Source: Desertivibrio insolitus (GTDB taxonomy: Bacteria > Actinomycetota > Actinomycetes > Actinomycetales > Microbacteriaceae). Taken from it: a stretch of DNA of 64,000 nt. Of this stretch, positions 8,827 through 17,633 are shown one piece after another; position 1 is the first letter of the stretch, and every line of letters starts with the position of its first letter. The stretch is taken from the NCBI RefSeq assembly GCF_017355965.1, contig NZ_JAFIQW010000002.1:62001-126000 (forward strand), read 5' to 3'. Made by a program: the position numbers and the translations under genes. The notes under the pieces are model-generated. The model saw nothing but the letters and a program-made list of their open reading frames with translations, was not told where the DNA came from and made no database searches.

Positions 8827-9132
8827 CGCGGTCGGGCCGAGCTCCTCGCCCTCCCGGTAGCGCGCCGCCGCGGCATCCGCGTCGGTGCGCGCTTCGGCGA
8901 CGTCGTCCTCCGCGGCCTCGTCGTCGGTCGTGGTCGGCTTGCCGCGCTTGCTGCGCAGGTCGGCGACGAGCCGGTCGCGGCGGCGCCCGAGCAGGATGTA
9001 CGACAGGCAGAAGGCGATGATCGCCGAGAGCACGCCCGCGATCCACGGCTCGAGCCCCGTGAGGAGCATGGCGGCGAGCGGCACCGCGAAGAACAGGACG
9101 CGGAGGATGCTGTAGCCGACCCACGAGTTCAC
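8788..9132 (-). CDS. DUF4229 domain-containing small membrane protein
   Basis: A 114-residue protein with two hydrophobic spans (ILRVLFFAVPLAAMLLTG and WIAGVLSAIIAFCLSYILLG) followed by a basic RRRDRLVADLRSKRGK and an acidic, probably helical tail (EAAEDDVAEARTDADAAAARYREGEE). This matches DUF4229, a family of unknown function often found beside menaquinone genes in actinobacteria. The start is GTG at 9132, preceded at 7 nt by TAAACT, another leaderless promoter. The 3' end overlaps the end of menA by 39 bp on the opposite strand. Confidence 0.85.
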   Translation of the reverse strand: MNSWVGYSILRVLFFAVPLAAMLLTGLEPWIAGVLSAIIAFCLSYILLGRRRDRLVADLRSKRGKPTTTDDEAAEDDVAEARTDADAAAARYREGEELGPTASERDRGGETRTE

Positions 9133-9139
9133 GGCCGAC

Positions 9140-9145
9140 AGTTTA
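9140..9145 (-). promoter_or_regulatory. -10 element of leaderless DUF4229 gene promoter
   Basis: On the minus strand TAAACT is followed after 7 nt by the GTG start at 9132. Confidence 0.5.
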
Positions 9146-9226
9146 GGTGCGACCGCCCTGCGCCGCTGCGGTGCGGACCGTGACCGGACCGTGATGCACG
9201 CACAAGCGGCGGGAAGCAGGCAGGCC

Positions 9227-9232
9227 TACAAT
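9227..9232 (+). promoter_or_regulatory. -10 element of leaderless PLDc_N/menD promoter
   Basis: TACAAT followed after 7 nt by the ATG at 9240. It would drive the PLDc_N gene and the overlapping menD. Confidence 0.5.
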
Positions 9233-9239
9233 TCCGGGC

Positions 9240-9572
9240 ATGGCACGCCTGGTGTTCGGACTCGTCGCGATCGCGGTGGCCTTCACCGTGTACACGTTCG
9301 TCGACGTGCTCATGACGCCGCGCGACCGCATGCGGGCCCTGCCGAAGTGGGGCTGGGCCGTGCTCGTCGTCGTGCTGCCGGCGCTCGGCGGCATCCTGTG
9401 GCTGACCCTCGGCAAGATCTGGCGCCCCGGCAAGCCCGAGCGCCGCGTCGTCGCCCCCGACGACGACCCCAACTTCCTGCGCAAGCTCGCCGACGAGCGC
9501 GAGCGCGAGGAGCGGCTGCGCCGGCTCGAGCAGGAGCTCGCCGACCTCGACGATGACAAGCCCAAGGAGTGA
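9240..9572 (+). CDS. PLDc_N domain small membrane protein
   Basis: A 110-residue protein with two membrane spans in the PLDc_N pattern: an N-terminal span ([21 protein letters not shown]), a [27 protein letters not shown] second span, then a basic segment and a charged helical tail ([17 protein letters not shown]). PLDc_N is the membrane anchor found at the front of cardiolipin synthases; here it stands alone with no HKD catalytic motifs, so it is not a phospholipase. The 3' end overlaps the menD start by 20 bp, indicating coupled translation. Confidence 0.85.
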   Translation: MARLVFGLVAIAVAFTVYTFVDVLMTPRDRMRALPKWGWAVLVVVLPALGGILWLTLGKIWRPGKPERRVVAPDDDPNFLRKLADEREREERLRRLEQELADLDDDKPKE

Positions 9573-11190
9573 CGGCAGCGCCTCACCCGCCAGTGACTTC
9601 GCGACGAGCCTGCTCGCCGAGTTCGTCGCGGCGGGGGTGCGGCACGTCGTCCTGAGCCCCGGCTCCCGTTCGCAGGCGCTCGCGCTCGCGGCCGCCGCGC
9701 TCGAGCGGCAGGGCGCACTGTCGCTGCACGTGCGCATCGACGAGCGGGTCGGCGGCTTCACCGCGCTCGGCCTCGCCGCGGAGACGGGCACGCCGGTGCT
9801 CGTCGTCGTCACTTCCGGCACCGCCGTCGCCAACCTGCACCCCGCCGTGCTCGAGGCGCGGCACTCCGGGGCGCCGCTCGTGCTGCTGACCGCCGACCGT
9901 CCGCCCGAGCTGCGCGGCATCGGCGCGAACCAGACCACCGACCAGCTCGGCGTGTTCGGTTCCGCGGTCGTCGCGTCGCGCGACTTCCCCGCCCCGCCCG
10001 ACGCACCGCCCGCGACCGAGGTCGTGCAGTGGGCGCTCGCCGAGGCGGCATCCGGACCCGTGCAACTCAACCTCGCCTTCCGCGAGCCGCTGTCGGCGGT
10101 CGTGCCCACGCCCGAGGTCGCGCCGGCGCCCGCCCCGGCTCCGGATGACGCGGCGCCCGTGCTGCTCGAACCGGCATCCGGCACCGTCGTCATCGCCGGC
10201 ACCGGCGCCGGCCCCGCCGCCGAGGAACTCGCCCACGCGCTCGGCGCGCCCCTGCTCGCGGAGGTCGCCTCGGGTGCCCGGTTCGGCCCCAACCTGGTTG
10301 CCGCGTACCGCGAAGTGCTCGCCGAGTTCGGCGGCGAGGTGCGGCGCGCGATCGTGTTCGGGCACCCCACCCTGTCGCGGGAGGTCCCGGCGCTGCTCGG
10401 CCGCGCCGACGTCGAGGTCATCGTCGTGCGCTCGCCCGGCGTCGACGACTACAACCCGGGGCACCGGGTGGCGCGCTTCGTCGACGCGCTCGCCTACGAG
10501 GGCGAGCCCGAGCCGCGCGGCTGGGCCGGCCGGTGGGTCGCGGCGAGCCGGGCGCTGCTCGCGGACGACACCCGCGCCGTCGGCGCCGACGAGAGCGCCA
10601 CGAACTCCGACTTCCGCCGCGCCGAGCTCGCCCGGGTGCGCGCCCGCGTCGACCGGCGCGCGCTCGTGCAGGCGGTGTGGGCGGCGACGTGGCCGCACGA
10701 CCGGCTCGTGCTCGGCGCCTCGCGCCTCATCCGCGAAGCCGACCGTGTCGTGCCCGGCAAGAAGCTGCGCGTGCACGCCAACCGCGGGCTCGCCGGCATC
10801 GACGGCACGATCGCGACCGCGACGGGCATCGCGCTCGCCTCGCAGACGGATGCCTCGCGGCCAGGCGTGACCCGGGTGCTGCTCGGCGACCTCGCGGCCC
10901 TGCACGACGTGGGCGCGCTGCTCGCGGCGCCCGGGGAGAAACGGCCGCGGATGCAGGTCATCGTGGGCAACGACCGCGGAGGCACGATCTTCGACGGGCT
11001 CGAGGTCGCCGCGACCGCACCCGCCGAGGACTTCGAGCGGGTGCTGCTCACGCCGCAGCAGGTGTCGTTCGCGGCGCTCGCCGAGGCGTACGGGTGGCAG
11101 TACCGCCTCGTGCAGAACCGCGGCGACCTCGAGCAGGCGCTGAGCCCGACGGCGGCGCCGACCCTCATCGAGGTGCCGCTCGAGCGGTAG
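9553..11190 (+). CDS. menD: 2-Succinyl-5-enolpyruvyl-6-hydroxy-3-cyclohexene-1-carboxylate synthase MenD
   Basis: Thiamine-diphosphate enzyme that adds decarboxylated 2-oxoglutarate to isochorismate. The 545-residue protein shows [14 protein letters not shown] near residues 33-46, the catalytic Glu in [15 protein letters not shown] (Glu64), [19 protein letters not shown] near 113-131, and the ThDP/metal motif [13 protein letters not shown] near 474-486. Ala/Pro-rich linker sequence ([14 protein letters not shown]) is near 195-208. ATG at 9553 lies inside the end of the PLDc_N gene. The next pathway gene, menF, is on the opposite strand immediately downstream. Confidence 0.96.
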   Translation: MTSPRSDGSASPASDFATSLLAEFVAAGVRHVVLSPGSRSQALALAAAALERQGALSLHVRIDERVGGFTALGLAAETGTPVLVVVTSGTAVANLHPAVLEARHSGAPLVLLTADRPPELRGIGANQTTDQLGVFGSAVVASRDFPAPPDAPPATEVVQWALAEAASGPVQLNLAFREPLSAVVPTPEVAPAPAPAPDDAAPVLLEPASGTVVIAGTGAGPAAEELAHALGAPLLAEVASGARFGPNLVAAYREVLAEFGGEVRRAIVFGHPTLSREVPALLGRADVEVIVVRSPGVDDYNPGHRVARFVDALAYEGEPEPRGWAGRWVAASRALLADDTRAVGADESATNSDFRRAELARVRARVDRRALVQAVWAATWPHDRLVLGASRLIREADRVVPGKKLRVHANRGLAGIDGTIATATGIALASQTDASRPGVTRVLLGDLAALHDVGALLAAPGEKRPRMQVIVGNDRGGTIFDGLEVAATAPAEDFERVLLTPQQVSFAALAEAYGWQYRLVQNRGDLEQALSPTAAPTLIEVPLER

Positions 11191-11206
11191 GGGCTGCCCG
11201 CCGCGG

Positions 11207-11247
11207 CGGTCGAGTAGCCGACGTAGCGGGCGTATCGAGACCCTCGC
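11207..11247. repeat. Intergenic palindrome, GGTCGAGTAGC family (copy 2)
   Basis: GGTCGAGTAGCCGACGTAGC then GGGCGTATCGAGACC, between menD and menF. It is a half-palindrome in which GGTC...GTATCGAGACC arms pair; the same family occurs at 2318, 15943 and 40902. Confidence 0.7.
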
Positions 11248-11252
11248 ACCCA

Positions 11253-11318
11253 ACGGCATCCGACGGGCTAAACGGCATGCTGCACCATGCCGCCATGCAC
11301 TCCGGATGCCGTCGGCGG
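11253..11318. repeat. Inverted repeat, ACGGCATCCG...CGGATGCCGT
   Basis: Ten-bp arms ACGGCATCCG (11253-11262) and CGGATGCCGT (11303-11312) enclose a second palindrome, GGCATGC...CATGCCGCC. The left half (ACGGCATCCG, then TAAACGGCATG 6 nt later) recurs at 21463-21490, so this is a second repeat family rather than a gene-specific terminator, though it may still end menD and menF transcripts. Confidence 0.65.
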
Positions 11319-11336
11319 CGGGGTCCCGGCCGCGCT

Positions 11337-12563
11337 CTACCCGAACGCCTCCACGATCGGCCGGAACTTCATGCGGGTCTCCGCGAGTTCCCGCTCGGGC
11401 ACCGACTCCGCCACGACGCCGGCACCCGCCCACGCGGTGACCTCGCCGTCGGGGGAGACCTGCGCCGAGCGCAGCGCGATCACCCAGTCGCCGTCGCCGT
11501 TCGCGTCGACCCACCCGATCGGCCCCGCGTAGCGGCCGCGGTCGAAGGGCTCGAGCTCGTCGATCAGCGACAGCGCGGCCTCCGTCGGCGTGCCCGCGAC
11601 CGCGGCGGTCGGATGCAGCGCAGAGAGTAGGTCGAGCGAGGTCGACCCGTCGGTGAGCGTGCCCTCGACGTCGCTCGCGAGGTGCCACAGGTTCGGCAGC
11701 TTGAGGGTGAACGGCTGCTCCATCGACGCGAGCGCGCGCGTGTGCGGGGTCAGCGCCGACAGCACGCTCTCGACGGCGTAGCGGTGCTCGTCGAGGTCCT
11801 TGGTGCTCGTGGCGAGTGCGGCGGCCGCCGCCTGGTCCGACTCGGCGTCGCGTCCCCGGGCGGTGCTGCCCGCAAGCACGCGCGCCTGCACGACGCCGCG
11901 GTCGACGCGCACGAGCAGCTCGGGGCTCGAGCCGAGGGTGCCGTCGACGCAGAAGGTCCAGTTGTCGGGATAGGCGGTGGTGAGCTGCTCGAGCACGAGG
12001 CGCAGGTCCGCCTCGCGCGGCACCCGGCCGGCGAGGTCGCGGGCGAGCACGACCTTCTCCACGTCGCCGCGCTCGATGTGCGACAGCGCCGCGGCGACCG
12101 CGCGCTCGTAGTCGTCGGCCGACATGCGCCCCGGATGCAGCGGACTGCGGAACTCGGGTCCGAGCGGCGTGCGCGGCGGCACCGCGGCATCCGGCTCCTC
12201 GCCGTCGACGCTCACGCGGGTGACCCAGCTCACCTCGTCGGTGCGGCCGACCGTGACGCGCGGCACGACGAGCACGCTCGACACCTCGGAGCGGCCGGAG
12301 AACGCGAACGCTCCCAGCGCGACGAGGCCGGTTCCGGGAACGCCGACGCGGTCGTCGACCGTGGCGTCGGCCACGACGCGGTGCCACGCGGCGGCGGCAT
12401 CCGTGATGCGGTCGGGCCCGGTGAAGGTGAGGCGCAGCGCCTCGCCGACGCCCGCGAGCCCCTGCCCGCGCCGCTGGAAGAGCAGCGGATGCCGGGGGTC
12501 GAGGCGCCGGAGGATCCGCCCCGGATCGTCGATGCGCTCTGTCGTCACGCGCAGCCTGGGCAC
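11337..12563 (-). CDS. menF: Isochorismate synthase MenF
   Basis: Chorismate-binding enzyme converting chorismate to isochorismate, the entry step of menaquinone synthesis. The 408-residue protein carries the conserved C-terminal core: IERGDVEKVVLARD near residues 161-174, GSSPELLVRVDRGVVQARVLAGSTARG near 208-234, TKDLDEHRYAVESV, LHPTAAVAGTP near 317-327, and the active-site segment YAGPIGWVDANGDGDWVIALRSA. Salicylate synthases share the fold, but the surrounding menaquinone genes settle the call. GTG at 12563 follows a leaderless TAGGCT; the promoter faces that of menG 18 bp away. Confidence 0.94.
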   Translation of the reverse strand: MPRLRVTTERIDDPGRILRRLDPRHPLLFQRRGQGLAGVGEALRLTFTGPDRITDAAAAWHRVVADATVDDRVGVPGTGLVALGAFAFSGRSEVSSVLVVPRVTVGRTDEVSWVTRVSVDGEEPDAAVPPRTPLGPEFRSPLHPGRMSADDYERAVAAALSHIERGDVEKVVLARDLAGRVPREADLRLVLEQLTTAYPDNWTFCVDGTLGSSPELLVRVDRGVVQARVLAGSTARGRDAESDQAAAAALATSTKDLDEHRYAVESVLSALTPHTRALASMEQPFTLKLPNLWHLASDVEGTLTDGSTSLDLLSALHPTAAVAGTPTEAALSLIDELEPFDRGRYAGPIGWVDANGDGDWVIALRSAQVSPDGEVTAWAGAGVVAESVPERELAETRMKFRPIVEAFG

Positions 12564-12569
12564 CCGTCA

Positions 12570-12575
12570 AGCCTA
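12570..12575 (-). promoter_or_regulatory. -10 element of leaderless menF promoter
   Basis: On the minus strand TAGGCT is followed after 6 nt (TGACGG) by the GTG start of menF. It is back to back with the menG -10 box at 12593. Confidence 0.55.
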
Positions 12576-12592
12576 GGCGTTCGACCCCTCTG

Positions 12593-12598
12593 TAGAAT
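12593..12598 (+). promoter_or_regulatory. -10 element of leaderless menG promoter
   Basis: TAGAAT, 6 nt, then the GTG of menG at 12605. The sequence around it (TAGAATTC then GGGG and GTGACC) is almost identical to the ccsB start region at 1294. Confidence 0.55.
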
Positions 12599-12604
12599 TC
12601 CGGG

Positions 12605-13357
12605 GTGACCAGAGCGGACATGAGCAAGGAGCCCCAGGAGGTCTCCGCGATGTTCGACGGAGTCGCCAAGAAGTACGACCGCATGAACGCGCTGCTGAGC
12701 GTGGGCAACGCGGCGATCTGGCGCCTCGCGACGGTCCGGGCCATCGCCCCCGAGAAGGGCGAGAAGATCCTCGACATCGCCGCCGGCACCGGCACGAGCG
12801 CCGCCGCGCTCGCCAAGAGCGGCGCCGAGGTCACCGCCGTCGACTTCTCGCCGGGCATGATCGCCGAGGGACGTCGCCGCCACCCCGAGATCGAGTTCGT
12901 CGAGGCGGATGCCGAGGTGCTGCCGTTCGGCGACGACGAGTTCGACGCCGTGACGATCTCCTTCGGCCTCCGCAACGTCAACCGGCCGCAGGTCGCGCTC
13001 GCCGAGATGTACCGCGTGCTCAAGCCCGGCGGACGCGTCGTGATCTGCGAGTTCTCGCAGCCGCCCGCCACGCTCATCCGTGCCGGCTACGGCTTCTACC
13101 TCAAGCGCGTCATGCCGACCGTCTCGCGCGTCGCGAGCAGCAACCCCGACGCCTACACCTACCTCGGCGAGTCGATCCAGGAGTGGCCCGACCAGCTCGA
13201 GCTCAGCCGCTGGCTGCGGGGCGCGGGCTTCACTCGCGTCGCCTACCGCAACCTCACCGCGGGCATCGTCGCGCTCCACCGTGGACGCAAGCCCGCCCAG
13301 GAGGTGCGCCTCTCGGTCCGCAAGCGGGCCGCCGCCAAGGGTTCGCGCACCGAATAA
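12605..13357 (+). CDS. menG: Demethylmenaquinone methyltransferase MenG/UbiE
   Basis: SAM-dependent methyltransferase for the last step of menaquinone synthesis. The 250-residue protein opens with MFDGVAKKYDRMNALLSVG (UbiE motif), has the SAM-binding motif ILDIAAGTGTSAAALA near residues 54-69, acidic loop TAVDFSPGMI, and the UbiE signature FGLRNVNRPQVALAEMYRVLKPGGR near 120-144. The basic C-terminus (RKRAAAKGSRTE) is not part of the fold. The leaderless GTG at 12605 was chosen; an ATG five codons later is an alternative. The prenyl transferase gene follows 53 bp downstream. Confidence 0.94.
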   Translation: MTRADMSKEPQEVSAMFDGVAKKYDRMNALLSVGNAAIWRLATVRAIAPEKGEKILDIAAGTGTSAAALAKSGAEVTAVDFSPGMIAEGRRRHPEIEFVEADAEVLPFGDDEFDAVTISFGLRNVNRPQVALAEMYRVLKPGGRVVICEFSQPPATLIRAGYGFYLKRVMPTVSRVASSNPDAYTYLGESIQEWPDQLELSRWLRGAGFTRVAYRNLTAGIVALHRGRKPAQEVRLSVRKRAAAKGSRTE

Positions 13358-13397
13358 GGGCGCGACAGAACCCGACAGATCCTCCGACCCCCGTTAG

Positions 13398-13403
13398 TAG
13401 GCT
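13398..13403 (+). promoter_or_regulatory. -10 element of leaderless polyprenyl diphosphate synthase promoter
   Basis: TAGGCT followed after 7 nt by the GTG at 13411. Confidence 0.45.
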
Positions 13404-13410
13404 GAGAACC

Positions 13411-14490
13411 GTGAATCCGAGCGTGCCCCTCGCTCGCCGCAGCAAGAGCACGCTGAGCGCGGCCCTGGGGTTCAACGAGAAGCTCTTCGCCAGCCGCGAG
13501 GAGCGTGCCTTCGCCGACGCCATCGACCAGGGGCTCGCGAAGGTCGAGGAGGGTCTGCTCGAGGAACTGCAGTTCACCGACGACCTCGCGGATGTCACGA
13601 GCCGCTACCTCTTCGAAGCGGGCGGCAAGCGCGTGCGCCCGACCCTCGCCCTGCTGACCGCGCAGCTCGGCACCGGCGCGACCGACGACGTCATCACGGC
13701 CGCGAAATCCGTCGAGATCACCCACCTCGCCTCGCTCTACCACGACGACGTCATGGACGAGGCGCAGATGCGCCGCGGCGTCCCGAGCGCACAGAACGTG
13801 TGGGGCAACTCCGTCGCGATCCTCACGGGCGACCTGCTCTTCGCCCGCGCCGCGACGCTCATCGCCTCGCTCGGCGAGGGAGCCGTGCGCCTGCAGGCGA
13901 AGACGTTCGAGCGGCTCTGCCTCGGCCAGCTGCACGAGACCATCGGCCCCCGCGACGGCGAGAACCCGATCGAGCACTACCTGCAGGTGCTCGCGGACAA
14001 GACCGGCTCGCTCATCTCCACCGCGGCCGAGGTCGGCATCATGTTCTCCGGCGCCGACGAGGCGCTGCGCGAGCCCGTCGTCGAGTTCGGCGAGAAGGTC
14101 GGCGTCGCCTTCCAGCTCATCGACGACGTCATCGACCTCTCGCCGCAGCCCGAGAAGACCGGCAAGACCGCCGGCACCGACCTCCGCGCCGGCGTCTCGA
14201 CGCTGCCGCTCCTCTACCTCCGCGAGCAGGCCGAGACGGATGCCTCCGCCGCCGGCCTCCTCGCCCGCATCGAGCGCGAGGTCGAGGCCGCCTTCGACCC
14301 GGACGCTCCGGCTGAGGGTTTCAGCAGTTCCATCGCCGAACTCCGCGAACACGAGGTAACTCGTCGTACCCTCACTGAGGCGCACCGCTGGGCGAACGAG
14401 GCGATCGCCGCACTCGGCCCCCTTCCCGCGGGGCCCGTGAAGAAGGCTCTCACCCGCTTCGCCGAGCAGATCGTCGAACGCTCGTCGTGA
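13411..14490 (+). CDS. Trans-polyprenyl diphosphate synthase (menaquinone side chain)
   Basis: Isoprenyl diphosphate synthase that builds the menaquinone tail from isopentenyl diphosphate. The 359-residue protein has the GGKRVRP substrate-binding motif at residues 71-77, the first Asp-rich motif HDDVMD at 111-116 and the second LIDDVIDL near 233-240, followed by GKTAGTDLRAGVSTLPLL. The residues before the first Asp-rich motif are small (ITHLASLY), consistent with a long-chain product; the exact chain length cannot be read. GTG at 13411 is preceded by a leaderless -10 box; earlier in-frame codons run into menG and were rejected. It probably supplies MenA. Confidence 0.92.
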   Translation: MNPSVPLARRSKSTLSAALGFNEKLFASREERAFADAIDQGLAKVEEGLLEELQFTDDLADVTSRYLFEAGGKRVRPTLALLTAQLGTGATDDVITAAKSVEITHLASLYHDDVMDEAQMRRGVPSAQNVWGNSVAILTGDLLFARAATLIASLGEGAVRLQAKTFERLCLGQLHETIGPRDGENPIEHYLQVLADKTGSLISTAAEVGIMFSGADEALREPVVEFGEKVGVAFQLIDDVIDLSPQPEKTGKTAGTDLRAGVSTLPLLYLREQAETDASAAGLLARIEREVEAAFDPDAPAEGFSSSIAELREHEVTRRTLTEAHRWANEAIAALGPLPAGPVKKALTRFAEQIVERSS

Positions 14491-14557
14491 GTCGGGCGCG
14501 TCCCCGTCCGGCCTGGAGCCGGGCGAGCGGGAGCGCCCGCCCCAGAAAGGATCACCC

Positions 14558-15922
14558 GTGAAACTGCGCGTCGCCATCGTCGGTGCCGGCCCGGCCGGCA
14601 TCTACGCCGCCGACCTCCTGCTCAAGGCCGAACGCCACTTCGACGTCTCGATCGATCTGTTCGACCACCTGCCCGCGCCCTACGGGCTCGTGCGTTACGG
14701 CGTCGCCCCCGACCACCCGCGCATCAAGGGCATCATCAACGCGCTGCGCGAGGTGCTCGACCGCGGTGACATCCGCATCTTCGGCAACGTGCTCTACGGC
14801 CGCGACATCACGCTCGACGACCTCAAGCAGCACTACAACGCCGTCATCTTCGCGACCGGCGCCGTGAAGGACGCCGACCTCGACATCCCGGGCATCGACC
14901 TGCCCGGCAGCTACGGCGCCGCGGACTTCGTCAGCTGGTACGACGGCCACCCCGACTACCCCCGCGAGTGGCCGCTCGAGGCCAAGGAGGTCGCGGTCAT
15001 CGGCAACGGCAACGTCGCGCTCGACGTCGCCCGCATCCTCGCGAAGCACCCCGAGGACCTGCTGCCCACCGAGATCCCCGCGAACGTCTTCGAGGGCCTG
15101 AAGAAGTCGCCGGTCACCGACGTGCACGTCTTCGGCCGCCGCGGCCCGATGCAGGTGAAATTCACGCCGCTCGAGCTGCGCGAGCTCGGCGAGCTGCGCG
15201 ACGTCGACATGATCGTCTACGACGAGGACTTCGACTACGACGAGGCCTCGCGCAACGCGATCGCGACCAACAAGCAGATCACCGTCATCGACCGGGTGCT
15301 CACGCAGTGGCGCAAGCGCGAGGTCGGCCAGGCCTCCCGCCGCCTGCACCTGCACTTCTACGCGAAGCCGCTCGAGGTGCTCGGCACCGACCGGGTCGAG
15401 GGCTTCCGGTACGAGCGCACCGCGCCCGACGGGCAGGGCGGCGTCGTCGGCACCGGCGAGATCCGTGAGCTGCCGATCCAGGCCATCTACCGCGCGATCG
15501 GCTACTTCGGGTCGCCGCTGCCGGGTATCCCGTTCGACCACAAGCACGGCGTCATCCCCAACCAGGAGGGCCGCGTCGTCGACGACGAGAACGCCCTCGT
15601 GCACGGCGTGTACGCGACCGGCTGGATCAAACGCGGGCCCGTCGGACTCATCGGGCACACCAAGTCCGACGCGATGGAGACCATCCGCAACCTCGTCAAC
15701 GACGGCGGCAACTGGTGGACCCCGGCGCAGCCCGACGAGGCATCCGTCGTCGAGCTGCTCGAGAGCCGTGGCATCGAGTACACCGATCTCTCCGGATGGC
15801 ACGCGCTCGACCAGCACGAGCTCGCGCTCGGCGAGGCCGAGGGGCGCCAGCGCGTCAAGGTCGTGCCGCGCGAGGAGATGGTGGAGATCAGCCGCCGCCG
15901 CTCGGTGCCGGTCAGCCGCTAG
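14558..15922 (+). CDS. fprA: FAD-dependent ferredoxin--NADP+ reductase (FprA/adrenodoxin reductase family)
   Basis: Flavoprotein that moves electrons between NADPH and ferredoxin. The 454-residue protein matches the length of mycobacterial FprA. It starts with the FAD-binding VAIVGAGPAGIYAADLLL at residues 5-22, followed by the family-specific LPAPYGLVRYGVAPDHPRIK near 40-60, the NADP-binding VAVIGNGNVALDVARIL near 146-162, VFGRRGPMQVKFT near 189-201 and the C-terminal VYATGWIKRGPVGLIGHTK near 350-368. A good Shine-Dalgarno (AGAAAGGA) precedes the GTG, unlike its leaderless neighbours. It may link NADPH to redox enzymes of the cluster, but no dedicated ferredoxin gene is in view. Confidence 0.92.
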   Translation: MKLRVAIVGAGPAGIYAADLLLKAERHFDVSIDLFDHLPAPYGLVRYGVAPDHPRIKGIINALREVLDRGDIRIFGNVLYGRDITLDDLKQHYNAVIFATGAVKDADLDIPGIDLPGSYGAADFVSWYDGHPDYPREWPLEAKEVAVIGNGNVALDVARILAKHPEDLLPTEIPANVFEGLKKSPVTDVHVFGRRGPMQVKFTPLELRELGELRDVDMIVYDEDFDYDEASRNAIATNKQITVIDRVLTQWRKREVGQASRRLHLHFYAKPLEVLGTDRVEGFRYERTAPDGQGGVVGTGEIRELPIQAIYRAIGYFGSPLPGIPFDHKHGVIPNQEGRVVDDENALVHGVYATGWIKRGPVGLIGHTKSDAMETIRNLVNDGGNWWTPAQPDEASVVELLESRGIEYTDLSGWHALDQHELALGEAEGRQRVKVVPREEMVEISRRRSVPVSR

Positions 15923-15942
15923 GCCACCCTGCCCGGCGGTCG

Positions 15943-16022
15943 AGTAGCGCGGCAGCCTCGTATCGAGACCCTCGCGCTGCCCGGGGTCTCGATACGCCCG
16001 CTGCGCGGGCTACTCGACACCG
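15943..16022. repeat. Intergenic palindrome, GGTCGAGTAGC family (double copy 3)
   Basis: Two facing copies: GGTCGAGTAGCGCGGCAGCC then TCGTATCGAGACC, and then GGTCTCGATACGCCCGCTGC followed by GCGGGCTACTCGAC. Together they form a long imperfect hairpin between the convergent fprA and cls genes, where it could also end both transcripts. Confidence 0.8.
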
Positions 16023-16033
16023 GGGGTGCGCCC

Positions 16034-16096
16034 AACGGAGGAGATTCCGTCCTTTTCGGTCGGATTCCGACTCGCGAAGCCGATTTCTCCTCCGTT
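16034..16096. repeat. Intergenic inverted repeat, AACGGAGGAG family (copy 1)
   Basis: Perfect 11-bp arms AACGGAGGAGA (16034-16044) and TCTCCTCCGTT (16086-16096) bound a 63-bp element whose interior (TTCGGTCGGATTCCGA) is itself partly palindromic. A second copy of the same size is at 42431-42492. No coding or transposase sequence is inside. Confidence 0.75.
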
Positions 16097-16110
16097 AGAG
16101 AGCAGTCGGC

Positions 16111-17571
16111 CTACTGCACCGCCGCCGTCAGGCGCGCCACGTTGTCGAGCGCGGCGACGCGCATCGGGCGGTTCAGCCACTCGTCGAGCGTGAGCTCGCG
16201 GCTCGCCTCGCGGTAGGACTGCTGGATGCCGCGCAGCTGCTCGACGAACGAGCGCCCGCGCACCATCACCGAGATCTCGAGGTTGAGGGTGAACGAGCGC
16301 ATGTCCATGTTGCTCGAGCCGATGACGGCGACCTCGTCGTCGATCGTGAAGTGCTTGGCGTGCAGCACCGTCGGCGCGCGGTACAGCCAGATGCGCACGC
16401 CCGCGCGCAGCAGCGCCTCGTAGTACGAGCGCTGGGCGTGGTAGACGAGCGGCTGGTCGCCGATCTCCGACACGAACAGCTCCACCTCGATGCCGCGCTG
16501 CGCGGCGGTCGTCACGGCGTAGAGCATCGACTCGTCGGGCACGAAGTACGGGCTGGTCAGCACGACCCGCTCGGTCGCGTTGTAGATCAGGGTGTTGAAC
16601 AGGCGCAGGTTGTTCTCGCCCTCGAAGCCGGGGCCGCTCGGCACGACCTGGCAGTCGAGCATGTCCGGGGCATCCGCGGGGCGCATCGGCTCGGTCTCGC
16701 GCACGAGCAGCTCGTCGGTCTCGGAGTACCAGTCGGTGATGAACAGGGCGTCGATGCCGGCGACGATCGGCCCCTCGAAGCGCACCATGAGGTCCTTCCA
16801 GTGCAGCCCGCGCCGGCGGTTGCCGCGCTTCTGGTAGCCGGAGTCGATCATGTTCTGCGAGCCGGTGTACGCGACGCTGCCGTCGATGACGAGGAGCTTG
16901 CGGTGGTTGCGCAGGTCGGGCCGCTGGAACTTGCCCTGCAGCGGCTTGATCGGCAGCATCAGCCGCCAGTCGACCTTGATCTGCTTGAGCTTGCGGATCG
17001 TGCGCCGGTAGCTGGGGTAGCGCCAGGTCGCGATGTGGTCGAGCAGCACGTGCACCCGCACGCCGCGCTTGACGGCGTCCTCCATAGCGTCGAAGAACGG
17101 GGCCGTCGTGTCGTCGAGGGCGAGGATGTAGAACTCGATGTGCACGTACTTCTTCGCGCCCCGCACCGCCTCGGTGAGCTCGGCGATCGTCTCCTCATAG
17201 TTCGGGAGCAGCCGCGCGGTGTTGCCGCCGACGAGCGGCATCGCGCCGAGCCGACGGTTGAGGTCGACGACGGTCTCGAACCACGGCGGCCACGGGGCGT
17301 CGCGGCGCACGCGCTCGATGCCCTCGGTCGTCTCGAGGATGAACCGGTTGATCTCGCGCTGCTTCTTGCGCCGCCCGCTGGGCAGCTTCGTGCTGCCGAT
17401 CAGCAGGAACAGCAGGAACCCGAGATAGGGGATGAGGAAGATGGCGAGCAGCCAGGCGGTCGCGGTCGCCGGCTTGCGGTTGATCGGCACGGCCACGAGC
17501 GCAATCACGCGGAAGGCGAGATCGACCAGGATGGCGAGCACGATCAGGGCGGTCGTGATCCAGGCATCCAT
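16111..17571 (-). CDS. cls: Cardiolipin synthase (phospholipase D superfamily)
   Basis: Membrane enzyme that makes cardiolipin by phosphatidyl transfer. The 486-residue protein has two N-terminal membrane spans of the PLDc_N type (ALIVLAILVDLAFRVIALVAV and ATAWLLAIFLIPYLGFLLFLL), then two HKD catalytic motifs, NHRKLLVIDG near residue 226 and HAKHFTIDDEVAVIGSSN near 408. Length and architecture match bacterial ClsA/ClsB. ATG at 17571 is preceded at 6 nt by TAGACT, a leaderless promoter. It converges with fprA across two palindromic repeats. Confidence 0.93.
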   Translation of the reverse strand: MDAWITTALIVLAILVDLAFRVIALVAVPINRKPATATAWLLAIFLIPYLGFLLFLLIGSTKLPSGRRKKQREINRFILETTEGIERVRRDAPWPPWFETVVDLNRRLGAMPLVGGNTARLLPNYEETIAELTEAVRGAKKYVHIEFYILALDDTTAPFFDAMEDAVKRGVRVHVLLDHIATWRYPSYRRTIRKLKQIKVDWRLMLPIKPLQGKFQRPDLRNHRKLLVIDGSVAYTGSQNMIDSGYQKRGNRRRGLHWKDLMVRFEGPIVAGIDALFITDWYSETDELLVRETEPMRPADAPDMLDCQVVPSGPGFEGENNLRLFNTLIYNATERVVLTSPYFVPDESMLYAVTTAAQRGIEVELFVSEIGDQPLVYHAQRSYYEALLRAGVRIWLYRAPTVLHAKHFTIDDEVAVIGSSNMDMRSFTLNLEISVMVRGRSFVEQLRGIQQSYREASRELTLDEWLNRPMRVAALDNVARLTAAVQ

Positions 17572-17577
17572 GCTCGA

Positions 17578-17583
17578 AGTCTA
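17578..17583 (-). promoter_or_regulatory. -10 element of leaderless cls promoter
   Basis: On the minus strand TAGACT is followed after 6 nt (TCGAGC) by the ATG at 17571. Confidence 0.5.
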
Positions 17584-17633
17584 GGGAGAGCGGGCTGGAC
17601 GCCCTTCGCCCCAGAACGGGCGGGACGGATGCC

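Noticed and set aside
9240-9572. Phospholipase D-type nuclease.
   Set aside because: Only the PLDc_N membrane anchor is present; no HKD motif.
9583-13077. Very long minus-strand open frame through menD, menF and menG.
   Set aside because: Arg/Ala/Gly-rich shadow translation created by high GC content; the genes on the other frames have clear enzyme motifs and starts.
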